NCBI GenBank assembly: GCA_022818135.1
Contig: JAFMSR010000019.1
Coordinates: 29,502,315-29,566,314 of the forward strand
Direction of reading: 5' to 3'
Length of the DNA: 64,000 bases
DNA from: Saxidomus purpurata
Taxonomy: Eukaryota; Mollusca; Bivalvia; Venerida; Veneridae
Shown here: positions 49,559 to 61,300 of the stretch, in pieces
Layout of the letters: each line of letters opens with the position of its first letter
Position numbering within the stretch: the stretch's first letter is position 1
The notes under the pieces: generated by a model
What the model was told of the DNA's origin: nothing
Seen by the model: only the letters and a program-made list of their open reading frames with translations
Databases searched by the model: none
Program-made: the position numbers and the translations under genes

Positions 49559-52016
49559 TACAACGTGTTGCAGTTGGCTTTGCCCGTACGCTGTTTTAGC
49601 AATCAATATAGTTTCAATCTTACGTCACACAAAGGCGAATCTAAAACTATTAACAGAGCATGTATATATCGGTTAACTCCTCCCCTCCGCTCTTTCAATG
49701 GCAAAGCTGCGATCAGTCTTTATTTGATTCTGACGTCACGTTCTGCCTATACCGCATTCATGCACTCATTTGATCCGAAAAACGTGGAAAGAAAAAATGA
49801 AAGTCATGACAGAATCAATATCGGATATTGTAGATATTAATGTGCTCTTTAATTACAGTGGAGTAGCCAGACGGAACTTTCTCCAAACTTTACGAAATAT
49901 ACTATGAAAGTTTTATTGCGTACCTCCACGAGTAGCCCAACTAATTGTGCGCAAGAGCTTTTTGCTATATACGATGGCCGCCCTTAGCAAAGACAGACTA
50001 GATGTAACGAGGAAATACATGTACATACAAAAAATAGAAAAACGCAAACAGCGCTCTCTCAAAATTAAAAGTTTTCCCAAAACTGCAAATAGATCTAGAG
50101 GGTTTCGGCGTAAACATGACTTTCGTACATTATTTATTCGTTTCGCATTTTCGCCTCAAAATTTCGGCTTGTCTGCGGACAAACGGGACAGAAAAATCCG
50201 CTTGTCCGACGGCAAAAAATCTCGTGTCAGACAAGTCGGACATAGGAATTCCACAGCCCTGCTGTACTATCTGTTAGACACATATACAGCAGCACTCCAC
50301 CAACATAATCGTCACATAAAACGTGTTTTTGTTTATTTTAAGTATAAGTAATACGCACAAGTTCTCGTATACGTACAAATTACTATATACATTACTATAC
50401 ATTACTACACGTATACATTAAATGTCTTTCCGACAACTTCTTCTGAGTTCATCGTCTCGCGTGCATGTGTCCTAGAACTATACTAATGATTATCATAATT
50501 CTGGATATGTGGATAGTCATTAACACTGGAAATAAATTAGTGTGCATAAGTATATCCAGGATTTATAAGTCAAAGATTAGTGTAGTGACACTGACGACAC
50601 AGCGGTCAGTGCAAAACAAAATGTTTGACTCCCGCAGATTCTTTAAATGTTTTCTTTATCATTGGTCGAATGTTTCTGCATCAAACTGTGAACAAATGCC
50701 GAAAAATGGTAGTTAGTTAAAGAGTTATAACAATGTTTTGGTAATCGTGTAACTCTGAAGTCATGTGTACAATATTTCGCTCATGCGCGACACCGGGTTG
50801 TGAATTGGATCTGTCAGGGTGCAGTATCCTACATCCATCTTGCAAACTGTAACAGTTTACTGTTTACCATCAACCATACACTTTATGGGTTGACATATAA
50901 AAGAATGGAAATACATGTAAATGTATGAGATAAAGTACAATCAATTAGATAATCGTCAATAAACTACTGGTCCGACTGTCATGTCTGCCGTTTAATTTCT
51001 ATGTCCGAAGTAACTAGGTCTCTGTTCCTTGGTTTGCAATTTTTCTCAGACTCAGCACCCGGACCCCACTCCGAAGATTGAAGGAAGGGAGAAACCATTG
51101 ACTTTGATAGTAAAAACAAAGTTCATAAGCGACAATATCCGTGTTCACTGTAAATTCACTTGTATACAAGTTAAGATTTTGGCAGGCAAGCATTTTCAGA
51201 TGCACGTGATATGTCAGTAGAATACGACACTAGATACTAAAATGTTGGTAGAATACGGCACTATATACTTGTATGTCAGTAGAATACGACACTAGATACT
51301 AAAATGTTGGTAGACTACGGCACTATATACTTGTATGTCAGTAGAATACGACACTAGATACTAAAATGTTGGTAGACTACGGCACTATATACTTGTATGT
51401 CAGTAGAATACGACACTAGATACTAGTATGTTGGTAGAATACGGCACTATATACTTGTATGTCAGTAGAATACGACACTTCTAATCTAGCCAATGACCTT
51501 GCTTTTGTGGTGACGCTTTGAGATTTTTTTTGCGAAATAAAGGTTCAGAATTCCAGTACTGCCGGAGACAAACATATTTTTCGGGTTCACAGATAGGTGC
51601 TGCGAAATCAGTTTTCGATGTACTCAAATATTGATAATTTCGTAAATTTAGTTGGTTTCGTTGACATTTTGTATGAGAAACAGACTGAAAACGCATTTTA
51701 TGAAAAAAAGCATTACATCATATGTTTGTTCACCAGACGTCATTATGATTTACCAGTACCAAAAACTGATTGCCATTTGCATTAAAATGCATAAATGAAG
51801 ATCGTCCAGTAGCTTACCATGCGAGTTTTTGGGCGGAGCAAATTGACGACGTGAGTAAGAAGCTGAACGCTTGCACCTAAATGTCCTTGAATGGGGAGGA
51901 GTTAACCTATAAACTAGCTCTAATAATAGTTTCAAATTCGCGCTTTGAGTGACGTAAGATTATAACTGTATTGATTGCCAGGATAGTGTACGGGAAAACC
52001 CAACTGCAAAGCGTTG
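49559..52016. mobile_element. TIR DNA element, copy 2 (shorter)
   Basis: Equivalent of 24859-27427. Ends are ACAACGTGTTGCAGTTGG and CCAACTGCAAAGCGTTGTTA. An internal deletion (about 280 bp relative to copy 1) lies near 51757, and the minisatellite inside is expanded. Confidence 0.7.
51205..51480. repeat. 31/62-bp minisatellite, expanded
   Basis: About 4.5 dimers of two diverged 31-bp halves (GTCAGTAGAATACGACACTA and GTTGGTAGACTACGGCACTA). Copy 1 has about 1.5. Confidence 0.9.
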
Positions 52017-52476
52017 TTATATCAACAGGCCTTTGCTCGTCCTTAGTAATAATGTACTTTGCGGCACATGCAAGTCAGTATCTAAAATCAAAAACAAATT
52101 ACGGAAATGCAAATAATATACTAAGTTTGGCGATGCAAGTTTCTTTTGTTAAAGTCCCAGGGTCACTTCAAATTTTAATGAAAGGATAAAGATAGAACCA
52201 TGCTCTATTCACTCTAAAACAATGTTGAAATAAGCCTTTCTTTCTTATACAGGTCGTTTCTTCACGAAACGAAAGCCCTTTCTTTTTAATATCATTGAAA
52301 AAAAAAATACTGCGATATATTTCTAACACGTACTTATCGCTTTAAAAAGCAAAGTCTAAACTGTCTTTGGTACAAATAAAGGTAATTTCCGCCGGTAAGA
52401 CGTGTTAATTTGTAAATTAAGAGTTACTGTAATTGTGCTCCAGGGACTTTAAGTAAATAAATGCTGGGGAAACGAC

Positions 52477-54957
52477 TTAATATATATCTCCTGGCATGGT
52501 ACAGTAGCGTCTCGTGTCGGTTGAGTTGGCATACCGATGGCACTGCAGCTTGTTCGGCCACGGCAGACCACGATAGATAAAATCAAAGTCGTTGGCGCAG
52601 TCACGTCTGACTTCTTCACAAAGCTCTCGGCATGGTGTGGCAAATGGCGTTATTTGTGGAACGCAGAAAGGAAGGTATGTTCCGCACAGGAAGAACTGAA
52701 GGTTTCTGTTGCAACTTGAGGAGATCAAGCTCTCGTAAAAACCCAGTTCCGTCGTGATCTCGTCCATGCTGCGTTGAAGAAAGAAATTTGGCAACGAACC
52801 AAGTGCGTTCAGTCCAAAACACATAGGAATCGTATTGTCAACACAGTATGTGTGTTGTAATTCTTCACGGGATTCCCGGACAGGTCTGAAGCACGTTTCA
52901 TCTGTTCTTTTGCTAGGTAGCCCATTGCACCTGTAAGTAAAGAAAACGTCAGATTCAATTTCACTTTAACATATAAGCCGACTGAGATTAGATTGTAAGT
53001 GGTTGGCGTATGTTGGGGAGTAAAACTAGACAATGTAAACGCGTAATGAAACGCCTACTCTGATTGGTTATTGCTTGAGATCGAACGAACTATTGTAACA
53101 CTTCAAATGGTTAGGGTTAAGATGGTGGGTTAAGGTTGTAGCTACTCAAGCACTAAATATTCTACACGTTCTAGTTAAACAGTTGCACACGAATCAAAGT
53201 CAGCTATTATAAAGTCGGCTTTAATTTCACTTTTGTAACAGCCACTTTGCGGCGACAAATTTGGCTAAGAAGTCGTCGCTAGTAGGGTAATACAAAATAA
53301 AAGTGAATATTAACCACATTTAATAAACGAGTCTCGTAAACTTTAAGGTGTTTACACAATATTATTGAAACCGTAATTAACCCGTTGTTTTAACGTTAAA
53401 TTCGAGTTTCTTGACAGCATCTCAAAATACTGCATGTCGTTTCAACTACACGGTATTAATATAAACCTTTTCTTATCTTCCTCATGCAATTAATCATGCA
53501 GAAAACTCGTATATAACGCACCCCTTGGGACGTTTAAAATGTGTTCTTTATATATTGAGTTTGTTATATGCAGATAGCATTTTCATATTCGATAAAAAAT
53601 AAAAATACATCGGCCCCAGATAAATAGTTCGTTATATCCGAAAATTTCGTTATATCCGGAGTTTACTATAGTGGTACTCACCGTAGATGACGAGGCCAGC
53701 GTGATCTGGTTTCTCTCATAGTTTTCTTGCATTTGTTTCTCGCTTTGTTGCACATTTCTTTGCATGGGCCGATAGAGGTTTGTGTCTGCGGGTCGTACTT
53801 TGGCAAATACAGGGAGCACACAAACAACCGGAAGTTATTGGAGCAGCCGTAGTCCATATACGCCCACTGGTGTTCAATATGTCTGCAATATATCACAACA
53901 ATTTTCTGTAAAAGTCACGATTCAAACATGACTCACGATTTTGTCCCTACAGACAATGAAAAGAAAAAATAAACAACGCGGGAAATTATATGCCGTCAAA
54001 ACCACGTCATATTGTGCCAGATGACGTTAAATAAATATCCGTGTAAAAAATAACGCTTTGCATTTATTCACATTTTGTAATATCTGGTCATGTGAGAATC
54101 AAAATAACATCCTTTTTTCAGCGTTGTTATCGTCTAATAAACAGCTCTTTTTCGTTCTGATGCGCAGTTAAAAGCACTCAGGCCTCCGGCCTTCGTGCTT
54201 ACATGTAATTACTGCGCATCTGAACTCCATGTCATTGTTTATAAGACCATGTACAATGCTGGAACGGATATAATTTAATTAGTTAACTCTTATTCAATAG
54301 TGGAAAGTTTTGCCATGTGGAATTCAAGAACGAGCCCACAGGGACTACGGATTTAAAGCATAATATCATACTGATTATGAAACATTACAACTGAACTCTG
54401 CTTTAGGTATAAAAACGTATTGTACTTATTGCAGTTTGAATAGTACTATAAATTGTTCAAAGGTATTCTCACTGAATGAACAGTGAAGATCATGATTGGA
54501 AAATTGATGAAAATGGAAGACAAACTTTTCTATTTGCCTAAGAATGCAGCCAATCAGAATGCTCCACTTACTTACTGTACCAGCGAAATAAGTGGTACTG
54601 ACCATAAAGTGCGTACATATTATTATGTGCATTTATTGACCAACACTGTGTACAATGTAATATTTTGGTTGAATACACAAAGTATTGCACGACTAACAGA
54701 ACAAGTTTTAAAAATTTGTGAACATCTTGATAAAAGATTTACCTGTATACTTCGACCTGTGTGACATGTCCAAATCTGTTGGGTAACTTCGTCAAGTTGT
54801 ACGGTAAAAAGTTCCGGCACATTGGCAACAATATTTCCTCCACACCGTCTTCCAACTGCGCGAACATTCCAGTATCCTCGCTCTGGCAAAAAACTATTGG
54901 AATCATTGCTACAGCAACACAACAAATTAATTGTAAAACTCCCATTTTGACTAGCAT
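52477..54957 (-). CDS. Secreted protein with two Frizzled-type cysteine-rich domains (copy 2)
   Basis: Exons on the minus strand: 54957-54743, 53882-53682, 52930-52477, with the same phases and length (289 residues) as copy 1. The only amino-acid difference I see is Phe23 in the signal peptide, where copy 1 has Val. The exons also carry silent changes (for example TGC for TGT at Cys140), while the introns differ by indels and several percent of bases. The domain plan is identical: signal peptide, CRD1 lacking the first and fifth cysteine, CRD2 with ten cysteines and no YNxT motif, and a short tail. It is intact and therefore probably functional. The start codon sits about 160 bp from the 500-N gap, so most of the promoter is not visible. 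Confidence 0.88.
53920..54290. repeat. Dispersed repeat R1, copy c
   Basis: Equivalent of 29300-29660 with an extra CACTCAGGCCTCCGGCCTTC segment, also present in 2760-3190, that copy b has lost. Confidence 0.65.
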
Positions 54958-55120
54958 CTTTTCCTGAATTTATTCACAGCAGTCTGAATAGATTTAAACT
55001 AGTTTATAGACTACAGTATATTCTTAAAAAGGCGTAACACTATAATTAATCAGTCACGTGGTACTGCTCTTCAATAGGAGGACAAAAAGTCTGTTTTTGG
55101 AACTGATATGTTTATTAACG

Positions 55121-55620
55121 NNNNNNNNNNNNNNNNNNNNNNNNNNNNNNNNNNNNNNNNNNNNNNNNNNNNNNNNNNNNNNNNNNNNNNNNNNNNNNNN
55201 NNNNNNNNNNNNNNNNNNNNNNNNNNNNNNNNNNNNNNNNNNNNNNNNNNNNNNNNNNNNNNNNNNNNNNNNNNNNNNNNNNNNNNNNNNNNNNNNNNNN
55301 NNNNNNNNNNNNNNNNNNNNNNNNNNNNNNNNNNNNNNNNNNNNNNNNNNNNNNNNNNNNNNNNNNNNNNNNNNNNNNNNNNNNNNNNNNNNNNNNNNNN
55401 NNNNNNNNNNNNNNNNNNNNNNNNNNNNNNNNNNNNNNNNNNNNNNNNNNNNNNNNNNNNNNNNNNNNNNNNNNNNNNNNNNNNNNNNNNNNNNNNNNNN
55501 NNNNNNNNNNNNNNNNNNNNNNNNNNNNNNNNNNNNNNNNNNNNNNNNNNNNNNNNNNNNNNNNNNNNNNNNNNNNNNNNNNNNNNNNNNNNNNNNNNNN
55601 NNNNNNNNNNNNNNNNNNNN
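55121..55620. other. Assembly gap, 500 N
   Basis: Exactly 500 N. It begins at the point where copy 2 stops matching copy 1 (30491). Confidence 0.99.
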
Positions 55621-56436
55621 TGACTACTTGAATTCTATGGTTCTACATCAATTGCAATATAATACAAAATTATTGCTATACATGTAGGTTATGAGCTTAG
55701 TCAAGATATGCTGCAATTATTTACAAAACAATGGGCCCAATACGCGAATAATATATCCTTAGTTTACATTTTTTCCATGAATTAGTCCGACATCGGCAAA
55801 ATGCGAACAATAATTTGCGCGAAATCAATTGGTTTACAGTAAATAAAATGAAGTTTTATGATTTTGCAAAGTTTCATTTTTTTTAAAATAAAATTTCACA
55901 ATTATTGTGGTCAAAGTTTACGTAGACCACTCGTTGTTTGATTCTTGTTCAGCCAGATTATAATCTGTCTTCATCTGTTGTGGCGTCGCATGGTCTCTCA
56001 GGAAAAATTTCCACCCGCATCTATTCTATTCTTCTTCGTCCAGTTGCTTTTTCTTTTCATTCGATCTGCCTTCCATGTCGAACCCATCAACCCCGATGCT
56101 TTTTCCTGTTTGGAGAAAATTGTATTTAACGTTGAAATTAAGTTTTCGCATAAACTTTTATTATATAAAACTCTGTGTTGTATGATGCCTTATCCCATTT
56201 CAACGTTTTTCTTGTTTAACGCTGTTTAAAAGTATGAACAAAAGTACGATGTACTCTAACAAAGTACTAAGAGACTATATTATAGATATACTAATACAAA
56301 CAGTATATCTGTATATATTGAATCCGGATATAACGAAAATCCGCATATAACAAAAACTATTATGTACTTAAGTTTTCCCTTCTTTAGTTTATACGAAAAT
56401 GTAATATGTCCGGGGTTCGTTATATACAGGGATCGT
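55621..56436. other. Unassigned stretch after the second gap
   Basis: No match to the duplicated block. Small overlapping ORFs (55938-56229) show no recognisable domain. CGTTATATCCGG-like words near 56320-56420 also occur near 53630 and 28915, probably shared repeat debris. Confidence 0.45.
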
Positions 56437-57739
56437 TATACACTTGGAGCCACTTCTAACCCGACACTTATATAATTCGGTATAACTGAATTTTTTGTAT
56501 GCTGATTTCGTTCAAATTTAGAATTAATTCAACACATAATACAAACTTCTGCGAAATTTAATTTTGATTGATTAACAAATACATATAAAACTTAACAAAT
56601 AAAAATCATAGCTGTAAAATCCGAATTCACAAAATATGATAACGTGAAATCCCAACAATGAGAAAAGTCAACGATTCATAATATGTACAAAGAAAAAAGC
56701 TAAGCACCCCCTGAATTTTTTAGAGTGACTTATCTAACGAAGTACCGACAAATTGAATTAGGGAAGAAGAATGTAATCCGTGACAGCAACCCTCAGGCAA
56801 ACAGAATGCGGCAAAACTGTAAGATAATGTTGGGCTTTTCAGGTGATATTGTTAAACAATAAACGGATGCCGTTTTTATCCGAAATCAAAAAAAAAATTA
56901 AGTATGGAACTGTAAAGGTCATAGGAAGATTTTAGTTGGCGAATAAGAGTAAAAAATGCAATTTTGATTCTTAAGATGACATCTGTATTTCATACGTTCA
57001 GTAGCAGAGTAAACCTTCACTGTGCCTGGGTGCTTCAGATGAACCTCGGGTCTTTTTAAAGACAATCTACTTTCACCTGCAGTGCAAAAACTGTTTGCAG
57101 TTCGTGCAGAGGATTGCTGATATGATTAACAACAGTTTTTCCTTCGTTTATTTGAAGGTGATTTCATGATACAATTTTTTGAAGTCACTTTATAAATTCC
57201 AGGGGGTGCTTAACATTTTTATAGGTGTATAAAATTCGTACATCGGAGTTAAGAAACGAACAACAATGTAATTGTATGTTACAGATAAATTTCCACCTTT
57301 TTTGCGATTTATAGTAAACATATGTTTGCAAATAAAATTTTTGCTAAATGAATATGATACATTTATATACGCGACTGTCTAATTGATTAGCCGGCAAGCA
57401 ACATGTCAATTGCGCGACCACGCTCTTGGTTATTCATTCGAAGTTACTGATTTTTTAAATAAAAATTCTGTTTTTACGGATTGAATTGCGTTATAGATTG
57501 ATAAAATGAAAATGAAAATCGATATTTTTCGCTCACCTACATTTCCTCGTGCAAAATGATGAAATCGTACTTGTCACACGTGCAAAAGTAACCGATCGTC
57601 ACAGTTGAAAGGTTTTATCATTTTTATACAGCAAATGTTGCCACACAACATAATGTTTAATTTGAAATAAATTTCTTGAACCGTATTCGAGAAAATCGAA
57701 TTTGAAAAGTGTCGGGTTAGAAGTGGCTCCAAGTGTATA
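56437..57739. mobile_element. TA-flanked TIR element, about 1.3 kb, non-coding
   Basis: TACACTTGGAGCCACTTCTA, continuing to CACTT, is repeated in inverted form at 57705-57737, giving about 32-bp terminal repeats. TA flanks each side, the target-site habit of Tc1/mariner-type elements (inference). No transposase-like ORF was seen. It lies just 3' of the channel gene. Confidence 0.72.
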
Positions 57740-58099
57740 CCGAGTTGTTTTGTATTACGCAAAAATGTACCTGGTATAGCTTTTCCCTTTTCTTCAGCTT
57801 GAATTCTTGATATACTCTCTGTAAAATATTGAAGATAATTTACGTAATTAAAAATGATAACATTATCAATCTGAGAGCTTTTTTCTCACGAATGAATATA
57901 AGGGTCAATACTTTATCTCAGATATAAAGTTGGTCCATTGGTCCCGAGTCAAACGCCTCAATTATGAGGCCATGTTTGTCATGTATTGCCAAGTTTACTT
58001 CACGTTGACTGAAAACTCAATTAATACAAACTTCTTTTGGTAACTGCTTCTAGAGTTCTGACCAGTCTTAGCGCCGGAAAAAGATATTTTGTAAATCGA

Positions 58100-58310
58100 A
58101 GTCATATGCTGCTGACGGGATTCGAATGCCCAGCCCCCGGATAAGGAGTCCGAAGCTCTATATTTACAAAATGAGTGTTTCTATTGCCAAGCTGAAGGGA
58201 TTGTGAAAGTCATGGGTCCGCCTATTTCGCTAACTGGATTCAAACTTGCAACTAACTTACGGGTTAGGAGCTAAACGCTCTAGCCCTTACACCGTGCACG
58301 CCTCTGTTAC
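58100..58310 (-). repeat. tRNA-like SINE relics
   Basis: Two B-box-like stretches read on the minus strand (GGGCATTCGAATCCCGTC at about 58115-58132 and GCAAGTTTGAATCCAG at about 58234-58249) with tRNA-like arms around them, including CCTAACCCGTAAG. Both are decayed. Confidence 0.5.
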
Positions 58311-58323
58311 ACAGGTGACTTAC

Positions 58324-61300
58324 CTTTATCAGAACTACGAGCCAAAAGACAAGATGAAAGAGGCCAAGTAGACCAATCAGCGTGAAGAACGCGATTTTGT
58401 CCATGTCTGCCTGGTTGCTGTTATTTGCATACTGTGAGAGGATTGCGTGCCAGACACATACCAGAAAATTAAACACCATACTGCCGATAATAAACCTGTC
58501 CTGAAATATAACAATGAAATAACTTAGTTATCTCCCCTGGTAATACATGAATAGCAGATTCGATCCCTCGTTTCATTAATAGTCATTAGGATGAAGTATA
58601 AATTAAAATATAGTGCTTACAATCTATAAGACAGAACGACCACATCTGAAGGTTCTGCAAGTTGTCGAAATTGCGCCACGCCAGTATCCCAACACAAGAT
58701 GGCATAAAACAGCCACCATACAAAAAGATACCTACCAGATGTGTTAGGTACGGAATCTTCGGAAGACTTTGGTTTGAGACCATTTTGAACGTGACACCTG
58801 TCAGCGTTATAATGAATGATAACTGAAGTCTGTTAGGGATAAGGTCTCTCTCAACAGCGAATGTGGTCAGCGATAGTGTCGAGATCATCGTCTGAAATGA
58901 TGAAATGTATAGGGAACTATTTGTATACGTATATAGCAAGTACACTCAACGAAACCTATTCGTACGCTCCTAGTGATTTCGAATTTGCTAATTTGCTAAA
59001 AATAGTGCTCGGTTAGATAAACAAACATGGTCTTGGTTTACACAAAATCGAGGATTCAAACACTGCGTTGCGAAAACTTCATGCCCCGATTCCAATCCTA
59101 TTGGTTAAAGTTTTAGGTAAGAAAATGTAAAGAGTGACCGATATTAACGATTTTTGTCAGAACTAGGTTCCTCGCACTCACAGATCTCATTGGTCACCGC
59201 GGTGGACCTACTTCCAATCAAATTCACTCTTTGGTAGAAACTGACTGAAAATTGCAGTTAGGTAAATTTCTCCTATTTTGGACTCAGAAAAAACATGTTT
59301 TGTTAGGTACAGGCATGGTAGAAGACATGCCGAGGTCCCATCCACGAAAACAAGCTAATTTAAATGCTTTAATTGACGGACCTTTATCAAACTTTCTTCA
59401 AATCAAATCTAAATCGTTTTTTTGTCAGAAGACATGAATCGACTTACCATGATGAGTATGATATTGTATAAAAAAAATCCAGCATTTCTTGTCGCAACAC
59501 ATTTCACTAGCAAAGCTGGATTCTTGAACTGCGTCTCAGCTAATTCCTTGCTGAACGTTCTCGGTTCGGAATAGACTAAATCCCGTACCGTCCATTCCGT
59601 GTCATCAACAAAACATACCACGTTTACAGCAGACACCTCCTCATTGTCTTCGATTATTTCTACAACATCGTCGTCTAACTCTGATGACACCACAATGGAC
59701 AAGTCCTGAAAAAAAAGGGTACTGTATTAGCGCATTTAGGCAATGAAGAATTACAAATTATTTAGACACAGTCACGTGACACAAACATCAAACACTACTA
59801 CCGCGTTGACCACAACGACGGCAACCTAGATTACATGCAATTACTTCTATAGTCTGGTGTTACATGCCCCTACTCATACTGTACGGGTCAGGCAAAGCTC
59901 AATAATGGTGGTGCTCACACTATCAAATTTGAACATTGAGTTAAAAGGGGATTTTATGTAGTTGATAATTCAAAAAATACTTGCAGAATGTGATTTATCA
60001 AGAGAAGCCCAAAGTAAATTGCTTTTAAAATTTGATTGATCAGTTAATATAACGAGAATTAAACAACAGGAAAAATAGCCTTGTTTTCGGACGTGGTAGA
60101 TATTCGTTGGCATTTCGGATATTTAGTCTGTATACTATTATGTTCGCAGCTGTTTTATATATAGGAATTAAATATTCATCTTTTATTTCAGCAGCGACTT
60201 TTGGAGCATTCCCCGTGGTCCCCTGGGTAAGTCACTAGTGCTCTAATTTTACGGGCGAGGTTCGAATATCACTGGCGGCATTTTATCTATTTTTTCCTTT
60301 TTTGTTCCTTTTAATATTTAAATTTGAGCATTTTAAGCTGGACTATGGCGAAAAAAATACCATAATAAAGTGTCATATCGAAAATGTCTTCTTGAAGTAA
60401 TTTGTCCGAAATATAGTACATTTACTAAGTCCAACTTTTTCACATATTGAGCATTCAAAAAACCTTTCGTCTCTTAAAGTTATGTCAATAACTATTTCAA
60501 ATCAACACATTAGTTTTGAATGATCAATACTTTTATCATTGTCACTATATAAACAGTATAGTTTTGAGCATACTGATATTGGAACTGCTACAGTCACTAC
60601 TTCTGGTATTAGATCTACTATACCAGTAGTAATAAATGGAATACGTCATGTAGTGATGTAATAGTAACTCAGTTCTTACTGATACAAGTATTTATAAAAT
60701 CATTAATGATAAAAAATCCCAAACCTGCACGTCAAATGGAAAATCATGCAGCTCCAGATTTTCTGCAAACACACCCTTTACTCTAAATTTCTCAGTTATA
60801 AACGCTTCCCCGTCTTTTGCTAGTTTCACTGACCGCCATGTTTTGCACGAGGCGCTCGGTGCACTATTGGATATGTGTATTTTCGGGTTCCAAAATTTAC
60901 TGTAGTCGGTCACCGTTAGATCCTGGAACAGAATATCTTTTATGACTTATCACGTGTAAATGTGATATTCGTTTATCATTTTATTAATTGTATTATTTAA
61001 AAAAGAATGTATTATGTCTTGTATTAGATGCAGAAATAAATAATAATATTTTGGTTTTCTCCGGAGATAGCCATTCCCGAGGTCGTATTAAAGCAATGTT
61101 CACAATGCGCTTTACACTTCTACGTGTAATAAACATTAACAAAGATTTAAAGTGATTTAATAGGAAGGGTATGCACAATGATAAACTAATTAGTAATCTT
61201 TGCGCTGAGATAAGAACAAGCAAGGGGAAATGAAAAGTAGCCACATAATTTAATCTCTACCATACCTTTGCATTGTCCAATGTCGGTTCCCGCCATCTTG

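Larger units (their letters stand above)
38332..55120. repeat. Duplicated block, copy 2 (pairs with 3812-30491)
   Basis: Same content and order as copy 1, minus the two foldback elements and plus the 2.0 kb TIR element at 43773-45741. The right edge is cut by the 500-N gap at 55121. It joins seamlessly on the left to LolA-like exons 33261-38272, so copy 2 is the more complete gene. Confidence 0.9.

Noticed and set aside
52537..52822. Open frames overlapping exon 3 of the Frizzled-CRD gene in other frames
   Set aside because: They are shadows of the real exon, which has ten CRD cysteines and correct splice phases.
58586..58735. Extension of the channel exon past 58736 (an open frame continues with more hydrophobic residues)
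   Set aside because: CTG/GTAGGT at 58736 is a good donor in phase with the next exon at 58500, and the spliced product gives the expected M2-M3 linker followed by M3; the read-through does not.
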